Of a DNA stretch of 5,115 nucleotides, positions 1 to 5,115 are shown piece by piece. Position 1 is the stretch's first letter. Every line of letters starts with the position of its first letter. The position numbers and the translations under genes are program-made. The DNA lies in contig JAETSS010000113.1 of assembly GCA_021769545.1 (NCBI GenBank), positions 1 through 5,115 on the forward strand, read 5' to 3'. The stretch comes from Eubacterium sp. (GTDB lineage: Bacteria; Bacillota_A; Clostridia; Peptostreptococcales; Anaerovoracaceae). Below the pieces are notes generated by a model that saw only the letters and a list, made by a program, of their open reading frames with translations, had not been told where the DNA came from and searched no databases.

Positions 1-45
1 TAGGGAGGTTTCTCTTTTGAAGATATTACCGCAAATAAAATACAC

Positions 46-83
46 GTAAAATACTTGCATTTTACCCGTTACAGTCATATAAT
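46..83 (+). promoter_or_regulatory. Candidate sigma-A promoter with an inverted repeat over the -35
   Basis: TTGCAT (55-60) and a consensus TATAAT (78-83) are separated by exactly 17 bp, so a start near 89-91 is predicted. The -35 is weak (TTG only), the -10 is perfect. GTAAAAT (46-52) and ATTTTAC (59-65) form a 7-bp inverted repeat with a 6-base gap that overlaps the -35, as a repressor operator might. I do not recognise the operator family. The region is AT-rich, so a chance TATAAT cannot be excluded. Oddly, the predicted transcript would meet a terminator within a few bases. Confidence 0.35.
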
Positions 84-93
84 TAATTTAAAG

Positions 94-120
94 ATAACAG
101 ATTCGTCTCTGTTATTTTTT
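94..120 (+). terminator. Intrinsic terminator upstream of the 6S RNA gene
   Basis: ATAACAGA (94-101) and TCTGTTAT (108-115) form a perfect 8-bp stem with a 6-base loop, followed by an uninterrupted T-run ending at 120. This is a classical Rho-independent terminator shape on the + strand. It either ends a gene lying to the left of the window or stops transcripts from the candidate promoter just upstream. It insulates the 6S RNA gene from upstream transcription. Confidence 0.75.
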
Positions 121-133
121 ATCCGAATATTGG

Positions 134-163
134 TTGATTATTTTTCGATGATCAACATAAAAT
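134..163 (+). promoter_or_regulatory. Candidate promoter of the 6S RNA gene
   Basis: TTGATT (134-139) and TAAAAT (158-163) are 18 bp apart and place a transcription start at about 170-171, exactly where the paired 5' end of the 6S RNA begins. A 6-bp inverted repeat, GTTGAT (133-138) and ATCAAC (151-156), overlaps the -35 and the spacer. Whether it is an operator or chance is unknown. The agreement between the predicted start and the RNA end is the main support. Confidence 0.5.
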
Positions 164-169
164 AGAAAT

Positions 170-350
170 AAATCCTGAAGTGTGCGTTGAGGTAGTGTAA
201 TTCAACCTACGTAACAACATTGGGAGTCCGGGTTTTCGTCGAGCTTATGTCATGCCGCCTTTGAGCGGAAGACAGAAGCGGAAACAGGGCACCCCCCCTA
301 TTTTCAGATAGGGTGTGAATTATATCCTTGACGGCATGTCGGGATTTTTT
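170..350 (+). ncRNA. ssrS: 6S RNA (RNA polymerase sigma-70 holoenzyme regulator)
   Basis: 6S RNA mimics an open promoter and binds the housekeeping RNA polymerase holoenzyme, holding down transcription when growth slows; this is established for the family. The sequence shows the expected layout in about 180 nt. The closing stem pairs AAUCCUGA (171-178) with UCGGGAUU near 339-346 and continues as GUGUGCGUUGAGG against CCUUGACGGCAUG with one bulged G and some G-U pairs. A large central bubble follows, with a small hairpin on its 3' side (CCCUA...UAGGG, about 296-313). The terminal arm pairs UGGG-A-GUCC with GGGC-ACCC, GUUUUC with GAAAC, GCUU with AAGC and UGUC with GACA, and is capped by CCGC-UUUGA-GCGG (about 255-268). 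The opening UCCUGAAGUGU resembles Firmicutes 6S-1. The call is by hand folding; exact ends are approximate. Confidence 0.85.
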
Positions 351-352
351 TT
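324..352 (+). terminator. Terminator at the 3' end of the 6S RNA gene
   Basis: A local hairpin can form from the 3' part of the 6S RNA: C326, C327, T328 with G343, G342, G341; one bulged T329; then GAC (330-332) with GTC (338-340) around a GGCAT loop. T325-A344 and A324-T345 extend it. Eight T's follow (345-352). This fold uses the same bases as the mature closing stem, so the two structures are mutually exclusive. Confidence 0.6.
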
Positions 353-379
353 ATTGGATCGGAGTTCACCTGGAAGACG

Positions 380-638
380 ATTCCAAAGAAACGATTGAAA
401 ACGGTATGATGCTTTGGAATTTACCTGTTTACAGAGTATTCTGATCCGCATATTCCAAAGATCAAAGCATATGACACCATTATTTTTGGAATATACGGCC
501 TGATAATGGCTGTTTCACCCGGAAATTCCAATAAAATAGTGGATATCGGTTGTTGCTTTTGGAATGGCCATGTCTCAAGGGGGATCAAACGGATGAAATT
601 CCAAAGAATTGTGTCATTTAGCCTTATATATTTGGAAT
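380..638. repeat. Regular array of four ATTCCAAA-N25-TTTGGAAT units, period 72-73 bp
   Basis: Left arms ATTCCAAA lie at 380-387, 452-459, 525-532 (last base T instead of A) and 598-605. Right arms TTTGGAAT lie at 413-420, 485-492, 558-565 and 631-638. Every left-to-right offset is exactly 33, so the gap between arms is always 25 bases. The unit period is 72, 73 and 73. Of the 64 arm bases 63 agree, while neither the 25-base inserts nor the 31-32-base linkers show alignable similarity. Unit 1 arms extend to 9 bp and unit 2 arms to 10 bp (450-459 with 485-494). Each unit could fold as an RNA or DNA hairpin, and the period is close to seven helical turns. The period is not a multiple of three, so this is not a coding repeat. 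No known element is recognised; function unknown. Confidence 0.9.
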
Positions 639-675
639 CCTGCCTTAAATTTTTCATAAAAATTCCTCAAACCTC

Positions 676-704
676 TTGACCTTGGCAGCCATTTGGACTA
701 ATAT
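676..704 (+). promoter_or_regulatory. htpG promoter (sigma-A type)
   Basis: TTGACC (676-681) and TAATAT (699-704) are 17 bp apart, predicting a start near 710-711, inside the left arm of the CIRCE operator. An alternative -10, TATACT (702-707), would need a 20-bp spacer and is less likely. No other credible promoter sits between here and the htpG start codon. Confidence 0.75.
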
Positions 705-708
705 ACTA

Positions 709-735
709 TTAGCACTCAATCAGAACGAGTGCTAA
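709..735. promoter_or_regulatory. CIRCE operator (HrcA binding site) of htpG
   Basis: TTAGCACTC (709-717), nine bases (718-726) and GAGTGCTAA (727-735) match the CIRCE consensus at every arm position with the canonical N9 spacer. CIRCE is bound by the heat-shock repressor HrcA, whose activity depends on GroEL; it normally controls groESL and dnaK operons. Here it overlaps the predicted htpG start site and lies in the 5' leader, so HrcA should repress htpG directly and release it on heat or misfolding stress. Confidence 0.95.
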
Positions 736-743
736 TAAGCAAA

Positions 744-750
744 AAGGGAG
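744..750 (+). promoter_or_regulatory. Ribosome binding site deciding the htpG start
   Basis: AAGGGAG lies 8 bases before the ATG at 759. An in-frame GTG at 729 lies inside the right arm of CIRCE, has no ribosome binding site, and would add ten residues not expected for HtpG. The ATG at 759 is therefore the start. Confidence 0.85.
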
Positions 751-758
751 ATAAACAA

Positions 759-2663
759 ATGGCAAAGAAGCAATTCAAAGCAGAATCAAAGAGACTTTTA
801 GACTTGATGATCAATTCCATCTATACTCATAAAGAAATTTTCCTTAGGGAGCTCATATCCAACGCCAGCGACGCTATAGACAAGCTCTATTACCGCAGCC
901 TGACGGAAGGCAATACAGGACTTTCCAGGGAAGATTTTTATATTAAGCTGGAAAGAGACGAGGGAAACAGGACACTCAAAATCATCGACAACGGAATGGG
1001 AATGACCAAGGAGGAACTGGAAAAGAATCTCGGGACCATCGCCAAGAGCGGATCTCTTGACTTCAAATCGGAAGTGGAGAAGAAGGATGAGATCGACATA
1101 ATCGGTCAGTTCGGAGTCGGCTTCTACTCGGCATTCATGGTAAGCGACAAGGTGACGGTAGTCAGCAAGGCATACGGCGAGGAACAGGCATACGTTTGGG
1201 AATCCTCCGGAGCCGACGGCTACACCATCGCGGAGGCCGAGAAGGAGGGCAACGGTACTGAGATCACCCTGACACTCAAGGAGGATACCGACGATGAAAA
1301 ATACAGCGAATATCTGGACACATACACTCTCAAGAGACTTGTAACGAGATATTCCGATTACATCCGCTACCCGATACAGATGATGGTGGAAAAGAGCAGA
1401 CTCAAGCCGGGCTGCGAGGACAAGAAGCTGGAGGAACAGGAATACGAATCGTATCAGGAGCTTGAAACACTCAACAGCATGGTTCCGCTGTGGAAGAAGA
1501 ACAAGAACGAGCTCAAGGATGAAGACTACAACAATTTCTATAAGGAAAAGTTCTTCGAATACATCGATCCTGCAAGGGTCATCCATACCAATGTAGAAGG
1601 TGTGGTAAGCTATACATCGCTGCTGTTCGTTCCTGGACAGGCGCCGTATAATTACTATACCAAGGATTTTGAAAAGGGCCTGCAGCTCTATTCATCGGGA
1701 GTACTTATCATGGACAAGTGCGCCGATCTGCTGCCGGATCATTTCAGCTTCGTGAAGGGTCTCGTGGATTCGCAGGATCTGTCGCTGAATATTTCCAGGG
1801 AAATGCTGCAGCACGACAGACAGCTCAAGGCAATAGCACAGAGACTGGAAAAGAAGATAAAGAGCGAACTTTTATCCATGCAGAAGACCGACAGAGAAAA
1901 GTACGTGGAATTTTTCAAGAACTTCGGACTCCAGCTTAAATACGGACTTTACGACGGTTTCGGAGTAAACAAGGAAATGCTGCAGGATCTCGTGATGTTC
2001 TATTCATCCACGGAAAAGGCTCTGGTAACGCTTTCCGAATACGTAAGCAGGATGAAGGCCGACCAGAAATACATCTACTACGCTTCCGGTGAGACTACCG
2101 ACAAGATAGATAAGCTTCCGCAGACCGAGCTCCTCAAGGATAAGGGGTATGAAATACTCTATCTGACGGACGATATCGACGAATTCGCACTCCAGATGCT
2201 GCGTGAATACGATGAGAAGGAATTCAAGTCGGTATCCGCAGACGATCTCGACATAGAAGAAAGCAAGGAAGAAAAGGAAGCTGCCGAAAAGCAGGCGGAA
2301 GAAAGCAAGGACATGCTGGAGTACATGAAGGAAGCTCTGGAAGGAAAGGTGGCAGATGTAAGGATCTCCCAGAGACTCAAGAGCCATCCTGTGTGCCTGA
2401 CATCCAAGGGCGGACTTTCCATAGAGATGGAAAAGGTACTCAACTCCATGCCGGTGGACGAAAAGGTACAGGCAGAACGAGTGCTGGAGATCAACGCCAA
2501 GCACCCGATCCTGGATGCTCTGAGAAAGCAGTATGACGCTGATAAGGAAGTAGTTAAAAAATATGCATCGCTTCTTTACAATCAGGCGCTGATGATCGAA
2601 GGGCTGCCGGTGGAAGACCCTGTCGCTTTTTCAAATGCAGTGTGTGAACTGATGACAAAATAA
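759..2663 (+). CDS. htpG: Molecular chaperone HtpG (bacterial Hsp90), complete
   Basis: A cytosolic ATP-dependent homodimeric chaperone that remodels client proteins, often with the DnaK system. The 634-residue product matches the usual bacterial length (about 620-640). The N-terminal GHKL ATPase domain shows all its motifs: [12 protein letters not shown] (E31, N35, D38; E31 corresponds to the catalytic Glu), DNGMGM (77-82), GTIAKSGS (92-99) and the GQFGVGFYS glycine lid segment (116-124), then a GTEITL motif. The middle domain carries SLNISREML with the conserved ATP-contacting Arg (R347). A charged Glu/Lys-rich helix (about 497-530) precedes the C-terminal dimerisation domain, which starts near the [14 protein letters not shown] segment. 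No frameshift or missing catalytic residue is seen. The gene has its own promoter and CIRCE operator and is closed by a strong terminator, so it is most likely monocistronic and under HrcA control. Confidence 0.98.
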   Translation: MAKKQFKAESKRLLDLMINSIYTHKEIFLRELISNASDAIDKLYYRSLTEGNTGLSREDFYIKLERDEGNRTLKIIDNGMGMTKEELEKNLGTIAKSGSLDFKSEVEKKDEIDIIGQFGVGFYSAFMVSDKVTVVSKAYGEEQAYVWESSGADGYTIAEAEKEGNGTEITLTLKEDTDDEKYSEYLDTYTLKRLVTRYSDYIRYPIQMMVEKSRLKPGCEDKKLEEQEYESYQELETLNSMVPLWKKNKNELKDEDYNNFYKEKFFEYIDPARVIHTNVEGVVSYTSLLFVPGQAPYNYYTKDFEKGLQLYSSGVLIMDKCADLLPDHFSFVKGLVDSQDLSLNISREMLQHDRQLKAIAQRLEKKIKSELLSMQKTDREKYVEFFKNFGLQLKYGLYDGFGVNKEMLQDLVMFYSSTEKALVTLSEYVSRMKADQKYIYYASGETTDKIDKLPQTELLKDKGYEILYLTDDIDEFALQMLREYDEKEFKSVSADDLDIEESKEEKEAAEKQAEESKDMLEYMKEALEGKVADVRISQRLKSHPVCLTSKGGLSIEMEKVLNSMPVDEKVQAERVLEINAKHPILDALRKQYDADKEVVKKYASLLYNQALMIEGLPVEDPVAFSNAVCELMTK

Positions 2664-2681
2664 CCTCTTATATGTTACAAT
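2652..2681 (+). promoter_or_regulatory. Weak candidate promoter for the FNT-peptidase-polA cluster
   Basis: ATGACA (2652-2657) and TACAAT (2676-2681) are 18 bp apart, placing a start near 2688, inside the left arm of the htpG terminator. A transcript starting there would lack part of that arm and so could escape the terminator. No better promoter was found between the terminator and the downstream gene, which is why it is listed. Confidence 0.3.
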
Positions 2682-2685
2682 AGAT

Positions 2686-2718
2686 ACCTGAGCGGTTTCG
2701 GCTGCTCAGGTGTTTTTT
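2686..2718 (+). terminator. Intrinsic terminator of htpG
   Basis: ACCTGAGC (2686-2693) pairs perfectly with GCTCAGGT (2704-2711). G2694-T2703 and G2695-C2702 can extend the stem to 10 bp around a TTTCGG loop, and six T's follow (2713-2718). It lies 22 bases after the htpG stop and separates htpG from the downstream cluster. Confidence 0.92.
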
Positions 2719-2744
2719 AATCAGATATTTGTATTGGAATGAAT

Positions 2745-2751
2745 AAAGGAG
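2745..2751 (+). promoter_or_regulatory. Ribosome binding site pointing to a TTG start for the FNT gene
   Basis: AAAGGAG ends 8 bases before TTG at 2760, which is ideal spacing. The in-frame ATG at 2739 lies upstream of this site and has no Shine-Dalgarno sequence of its own; TTG at 2754 is too close (2 bases). The TTG at 2760 is the best-supported start. Confidence 0.7.
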
Positions 2752-2759
2752 TATTGAAA

Positions 2760-3581
2760 TTGAAAGCATTAACATCAACGGAAATTTTGGAAAAGGTATC
2801 GGATTCAAGTATTCCCAAGGCAAACAGCGGAGTTTGCAGGTTATTTATTCTGGCTGTACTGGCGGGAGCGTACATAGCCTTCGGAGCTCAGGCGTCGGCC
2901 ATGGCGTCCTTTAACCTGACGGCCGATCCGGCAACGCTGGGTATCGGCAAGCTGGTGTCTGCGGCAGTGTTCCCGGTGGGGCTGATGATGGTGGTACTGT
3001 GCGGAGCAGAGCTGTTTACGGGAAATAATCTGATGACTGTAGGCGTTCTCGATAAAAAGATAAGGATATCGGGGATGCTGAGAAACTGGCTGATCGTTTA
3101 CATAGGAAATTTCGCGGGCGCCCTTATCATCGCCGCATTCATAAATTGTTCTGGTCTTCTGGAAAGCGGCGGCGGGCTGCTGGGAGCGGTAACTGTAAAG
3201 ACTGCAGTTTCAAAGACGAGTCTGGATTTCGGAAAGGCCTTCGTATTGGGTATCATGTGTAACTGGCTCGTATGTCTCGCCGTATGGATGGCAACGGGAG
3301 CACAGACTACGGTGAGCAAGATATTTGCCATATGGTTCTGTATAGGACTGTTCGTGCTGTCGGGCTTCGAGCACAGCGTAGCTAATATGTATTTTATCCC
3401 GGCGGGAATGATAGCGTCGGGCAACGATGCCTTCGTACAGCTTCTTGATCTGGATATATCGGGACTTACCGTGGAAAATTTCCTGATGGGGAATCTTTTG
3501 CCCGTGACTCTGGGCAATATAGTAGGAGGCGGTATATTCGTGGGAATAGTATACTGGCTCACCGGAAGAAAGCTCAAATAG
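2760..3581 (+). CDS. Formate/nitrite transporter (FNT) family channel
   Basis: FNT proteins are pentameric inner-membrane channels passing small monovalent anions such as formate, nitrite or hydrosulfide, usually with protons. From the TTG start the product has 273 residues, the normal FNT length. Hydrophobic segments lie near 27-47, 64-83, 107-128, 159-178, 188-202 and 245-267, fitting the six-helix fold with broken helices 2 and 5. Family signatures are LCGAELFTGNN (80-90, the omega-loop after helix 2a, with its conserved Thr) and GFEHSVANM (202-210), whose H205 corresponds to the central pore His. NWLVCLAVWMA (168-178) and NLLPVTLGNIVGGG (245-258) resemble the FocA group most, favouring formate, but NirC-like or hydrosulfide-channel roles cannot be excluded by eye. 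No pyruvate formate-lyase gene is adjacent to confirm formate. It heads the cluster, 31 bases before the peptidase gene. An ATG at 2739 would add seven residues. Confidence 0.93.
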   Translation: MKALTSTEILEKVSDSSIPKANSGVCRLFILAVLAGAYIAFGAQASAMASFNLTADPATLGIGKLVSAAVFPVGLMMVVLCGAELFTGNNLMTVGVLDKKIRISGMLRNWLIVYIGNFAGALIIAAFINCSGLLESGGGLLGAVTVKTAVSKTSLDFGKAFVLGIMCNWLVCLAVWMATGAQTTVSKIFAIWFCIGLFVLSGFEHSVANMYFIPAGMIASGNDAFVQLLDLDISGLTVENFLMGNLLPVTLGNIVGGGIFVGIVYWLTGRKLK

Positions 3582-3599
3582 CGTGATACGAGACATCGA

Positions 3600-3606
3600 A
3601 AAGGAG
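3600..3606 (+). promoter_or_regulatory. Ribosome binding site deciding the peptidase start
   Basis: AAAGGAG lies 6 bases before the ATG at 3613. A GTG at 3583 in the same frame is 1 base after the FNT stop codon and has no independent site apart from coding sequence, so the ATG is preferred. Confidence 0.8.
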
Positions 3607-3612
3607 AAGATC

Positions 3613-4599
3613 ATGAGAGAGATCCCCATAGAACAGATAGAAGGCTTCCGCATAGGAAATGCACAGAACGCGGCAGGCGGCAGCGGATGCACCGTGATAA
3701 TATGTGAAGGCGGAGCTGTAGCAGGCGTGGATATACGCGGAGGAAGTCCGGCAACCAGAGAGACGGCGCTGCTTTCTCCCGTCAATGCGTGCCAGCAGAT
3801 ACATGGCGTGCTTCTTTCCGGCGGCAGCGCCTTCGGGCTCGATGCGGCAGGCGGAGTCATGAAGTATCTTGAGGAACGCGGCATAGGCTTCGATGTGGGT
3901 ATAGGTCATGTGCCCATCATACCGGGAGCATGTCTCTACGATCTCATAGCGGGCGATCCGACTTTCAGACCTGATGCACGTATGGGATACGATGCGTGTG
4001 TAGATTCCGAGAGGAACATGCCGCAGAAGGGCAACTTCGGAGCGGGAACGGGAGCCACAATAGGAAAGTTCATGGGAATCGACAGGCTCATGAAGGGCGG
4101 TCTCGGCACGTATGCCGTGCAGTCGGGAGACCTCAAGGTAGGCGCAGTGGTGGCCGTCAACTGTCTTGGCGATGTATACGACGCCGATACGGGGCAGCAG
4201 ATAGCGGGGATGCTGACTGAGGATACACGGGCACTTGACAATACCAGAAGGCTGATGTGGAAGACAGTGCAGCAGGATAAAAACGTATTTACCGGAAATA
4301 CCACCATAGGCTGCATCGTGACCAATGCGCAGCTTTCCAAGGATCAGTGCAATAAGCTGGCATCAATGAGCCACGACGGATATGCGGCTGCCATAAAGCC
4401 GGTCCATACGTCTGCAGACGGAGATACGATATTCTATCTTTCCTCGGGAGACATAACCGTGAATCCCGACGGACTGGGAGACCTCAGCGCATATGTCATG
4501 GCAAAAGCCATAAACGAGGGTGTGAGAAACGCCGTATCCGCTTACGGATTCAAGGCGTTGTGTGATTTGGAGAAGGAGATATCAAAGGAGAAAAGATGA
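3613..4599 (+). CDS. P1/S58 family peptidase (DmpA-like L-aminopeptidase/D-esterase)
   Basis: The family (Peptidase_S58; type member DmpA of Ochrobactrum, also containing beta-peptidyl aminopeptidases and the nylon-oligomer hydrolase NylC) consists of proenzymes that cut themselves in two, exposing an N-terminal Ser or Thr nucleophile. The product has 328 residues, near the usual length. Visible family motifs are LLSGGSAFGLDAAGGV (67-82), GTGATIGK (145-152), GNTTIGCIVTNAQL (228-241) and HTSADGDTIF (265-274). By alignment to the DmpA Gly-Ser site, self-cleavage should fall between N229 and T230, giving chains of about 229 and 99 residues with Thr as nucleophile. No signal peptide is seen, so it is probably cytoplasmic. 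The natural substrate cannot be told from sequence. It follows the FNT gene by 31 bases, and its stop overlaps the polA start by 4 bases, so it is probably co-transcribed with both. Confidence 0.93.
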   Translation: MREIPIEQIEGFRIGNAQNAAGGSGCTVIICEGGAVAGVDIRGGSPATRETALLSPVNACQQIHGVLLSGGSAFGLDAAGGVMKYLEERGIGFDVGIGHVPIIPGACLYDLIAGDPTFRPDARMGYDACVDSERNMPQKGNFGAGTGATIGKFMGIDRLMKGGLGTYAVQSGDLKVGAVVAVNCLGDVYDADTGQQIAGMLTEDTRALDNTRRLMWKTVQQDKNVFTGNTTIGCIVTNAQLSKDQCNKLASMSHDGYAAAIKPVHTSADGDTIFYLSSGDITVNPDGLGDLSAYVMAKAINEGVRNAVSAYGFKALCDLEKEISKEKR

Positions 4600-5115
4600 A
4601 CAAGATAGCGATAATCGACGGAAACAGTTTGATAAACAGAGCGTATTACGCCATGAGGAATCCCATGATAACCAGGGACGGGATATTCACTCAGGGAATA
4701 TTCGGCTTTATAAATATGCTGGAAAAGATAAAGCGCGATTACGAGCCCCAGTATATGGCCATAGCCTTTGATATGAAAGCGCCTACATTCAGGCATAAGG
4801 AATACGAGGAGTACAAGGCGGGAAGGAAGAAGATGCCGCCGGAGCTTGCCATGCAGATACCGCTGCTCAAGGACGTTTTGAAAGCCATGAACATAAGACA
4901 GCTTGAAATGGAAGGCTTCGAAGCCGACGACATAATAGGCACCATAGCCAAAAGAGCGGAGGAAGCAGGGCTGGCTCCATATATCTTTACGGGAGACAAG
5001 GACGAGCTGCATCTGGCTTCTGACGTCACCAGGGTGATAATCACCAGAAAAGGCGTTTCGGACTTTGATATATACGACAGGCAGGCCATGATAGACAAAT
5101 ACGGCTTCACGCCGC
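4596..5115 (+). CDS. polA: DNA polymerase I, N-terminal 5'-3' exonuclease part (cut by the window edge)
   Basis: PolA fills gaps and removes RNA primers during lagging-strand synthesis and repair. The frame is open from the ATG to the right edge: 173 codons of an expected 850-930. All of it belongs to the FEN-like 5' nuclease domain. Metal-binding and active-site motifs seen are IIDGNSLINRAYYA (6-19, D8), AFDMKAPTFRH (57-67, D59), the arch segment YKAGRKKMPPEL (73-84), EADDIIGT (109-116; E109, D111, D112) and TGDKDEL (132-138; D134, D136). The segment GDKDELHL differs slightly from the common GDKDxxQL, with His for Gln, but the acidic residues are intact. AAAGGAG (4584-4590) lies 5 bases before the start, inside the end of the peptidase gene; the ATGA overlap suggests translational coupling. 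Whether the 3'-5' exonuclease domain is active cannot be judged here. Confidence 0.96.
   Translation, partial: MNKIAIIDGNSLINRAYYAMRNPMITRDGIFTQGIFGFINMLEKIKRDYEPQYMAIAFDMKAPTFRHKEYEEYKAGRKKMPPELAMQIPLLKDVLKAMNIRQLEMEGFEADDIIGTIAKRAEEAGLAPYIFTGDKDELHLASDVTRVIITRKGVSDFDIYDRQAMIDKYGFTP

Noticed and set aside
3..49. Tiny open frame with GGGAGG before a TTG codon (about 10 codons)
   Set aside because: Too short and non-initiator-like to support without conservation data; it overlaps a candidate promoter region.
511..525. TGTTTCAC half resembling a parS (ParB) site
   Set aside because: Only the left half matches; the right half needed for a ParB palindrome is absent.
380..638. CRISPR array
   Set aside because: The repeats are only 8 bases, alternate in orientation and have two alternating spacer sizes; there is no leader or cas gene in view.
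380..638. MITE or insertion-sequence remnant
   Set aside because: The 8-bp arms recur four times at fixed spacing with no target duplications, no longer terminal repeats and no transposase fragment.
421..657. Minus-strand open frame of 78 codons, with a GAGG at a fair distance before its ATG
   Set aside because: It overlies three units of the inverted-repeat array. The repeats fall in different frames because the period is not a multiple of three, the protein resembles nothing I recognise, and the structure is explained by the array.
648..664. AATTTTT-CAT-AAAAATT hairpin as a terminator of the array
   Set aside because: The stem is purely A/T with a 3-base loop and no following T-run, so it does not look like an intrinsic terminator.
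798..1586. Long minus-strand open frame (262 codons) opposite htpG, and similar ones at 2004-2504 and 2159-2500
   Set aside because: They are antisense shadows of the htpG coding frame, without ribosome binding sites or recognisable domains; htpG is a clear family member.
3098..3909. Several minus-strand open frames opposite the FNT and peptidase genes
   Set aside because: Same reasoning: they arise from the codon usage of the well-recognised + strand genes.
3996..4220. Short + strand open frame out of phase within the peptidase gene
   Set aside because: It lies inside a conserved coding region and has an Arg/Gly/His-rich composition typical of a frame-shifted read of coding DNA.

Overview
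The window looks like a chromosomal segment from a low-to-mid GC Gram-positive anaerobe, most likely of the class Clostridia. The evidence is arginine coded mostly by AGA/AGG, frequent ATA isoleucine codons, strong AAAGGAG-type ribosome binding sites, a Firmicutes-style 6S RNA, a perfect HrcA/CIRCE operator and an FNT-type anion channel. A finer placement (for example Eubacteriales family XIII) would be a guess. All recognised genes are on the + strand.

Bases 1-758 carry no credible protein gene but are densely organised. A candidate promoter with an inverted repeat over its -35 (46-83) runs straight into a well-formed intrinsic terminator (94-120). Next comes a 6S RNA gene (about 170-350) with its own candidate promoter and a T8 tail. 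It is followed by the most unusual object in the window (380-638): four units, each ATTCCAAA-N25-TTTGGAAT, repeating every 72-73 bp. The 8-mers and their spacing are almost invariant while the bases between them are unrelated. I know of no described element of this form. The htpG promoter and CIRCE operator follow at 676-735.

htpG (759-2663) encodes the complete bacterial Hsp90 and ends at a strong terminator (2686-2718). A second cluster follows: an FNT-family formate/nitrite-type channel (start best placed at a TTG, 2760), a DmpA-like S58/P1 self-processing aminopeptidase (3613-4599), and the start of polA (4596 to the right edge), whose ATG overlaps the peptidase stop codon in an ATGA arrangement. 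The last three genes are tightly packed and are probably co-transcribed, linking an anion channel, a peptidase and DNA polymerase I without an obvious shared pathway.

The protein genes are ordinary members of known families. The novelty is in the noncoding block between the 6S RNA and htpG, where the repeat array may be a structured RNA, a multi-site protein-binding platform, or an upstream control element for htpG.
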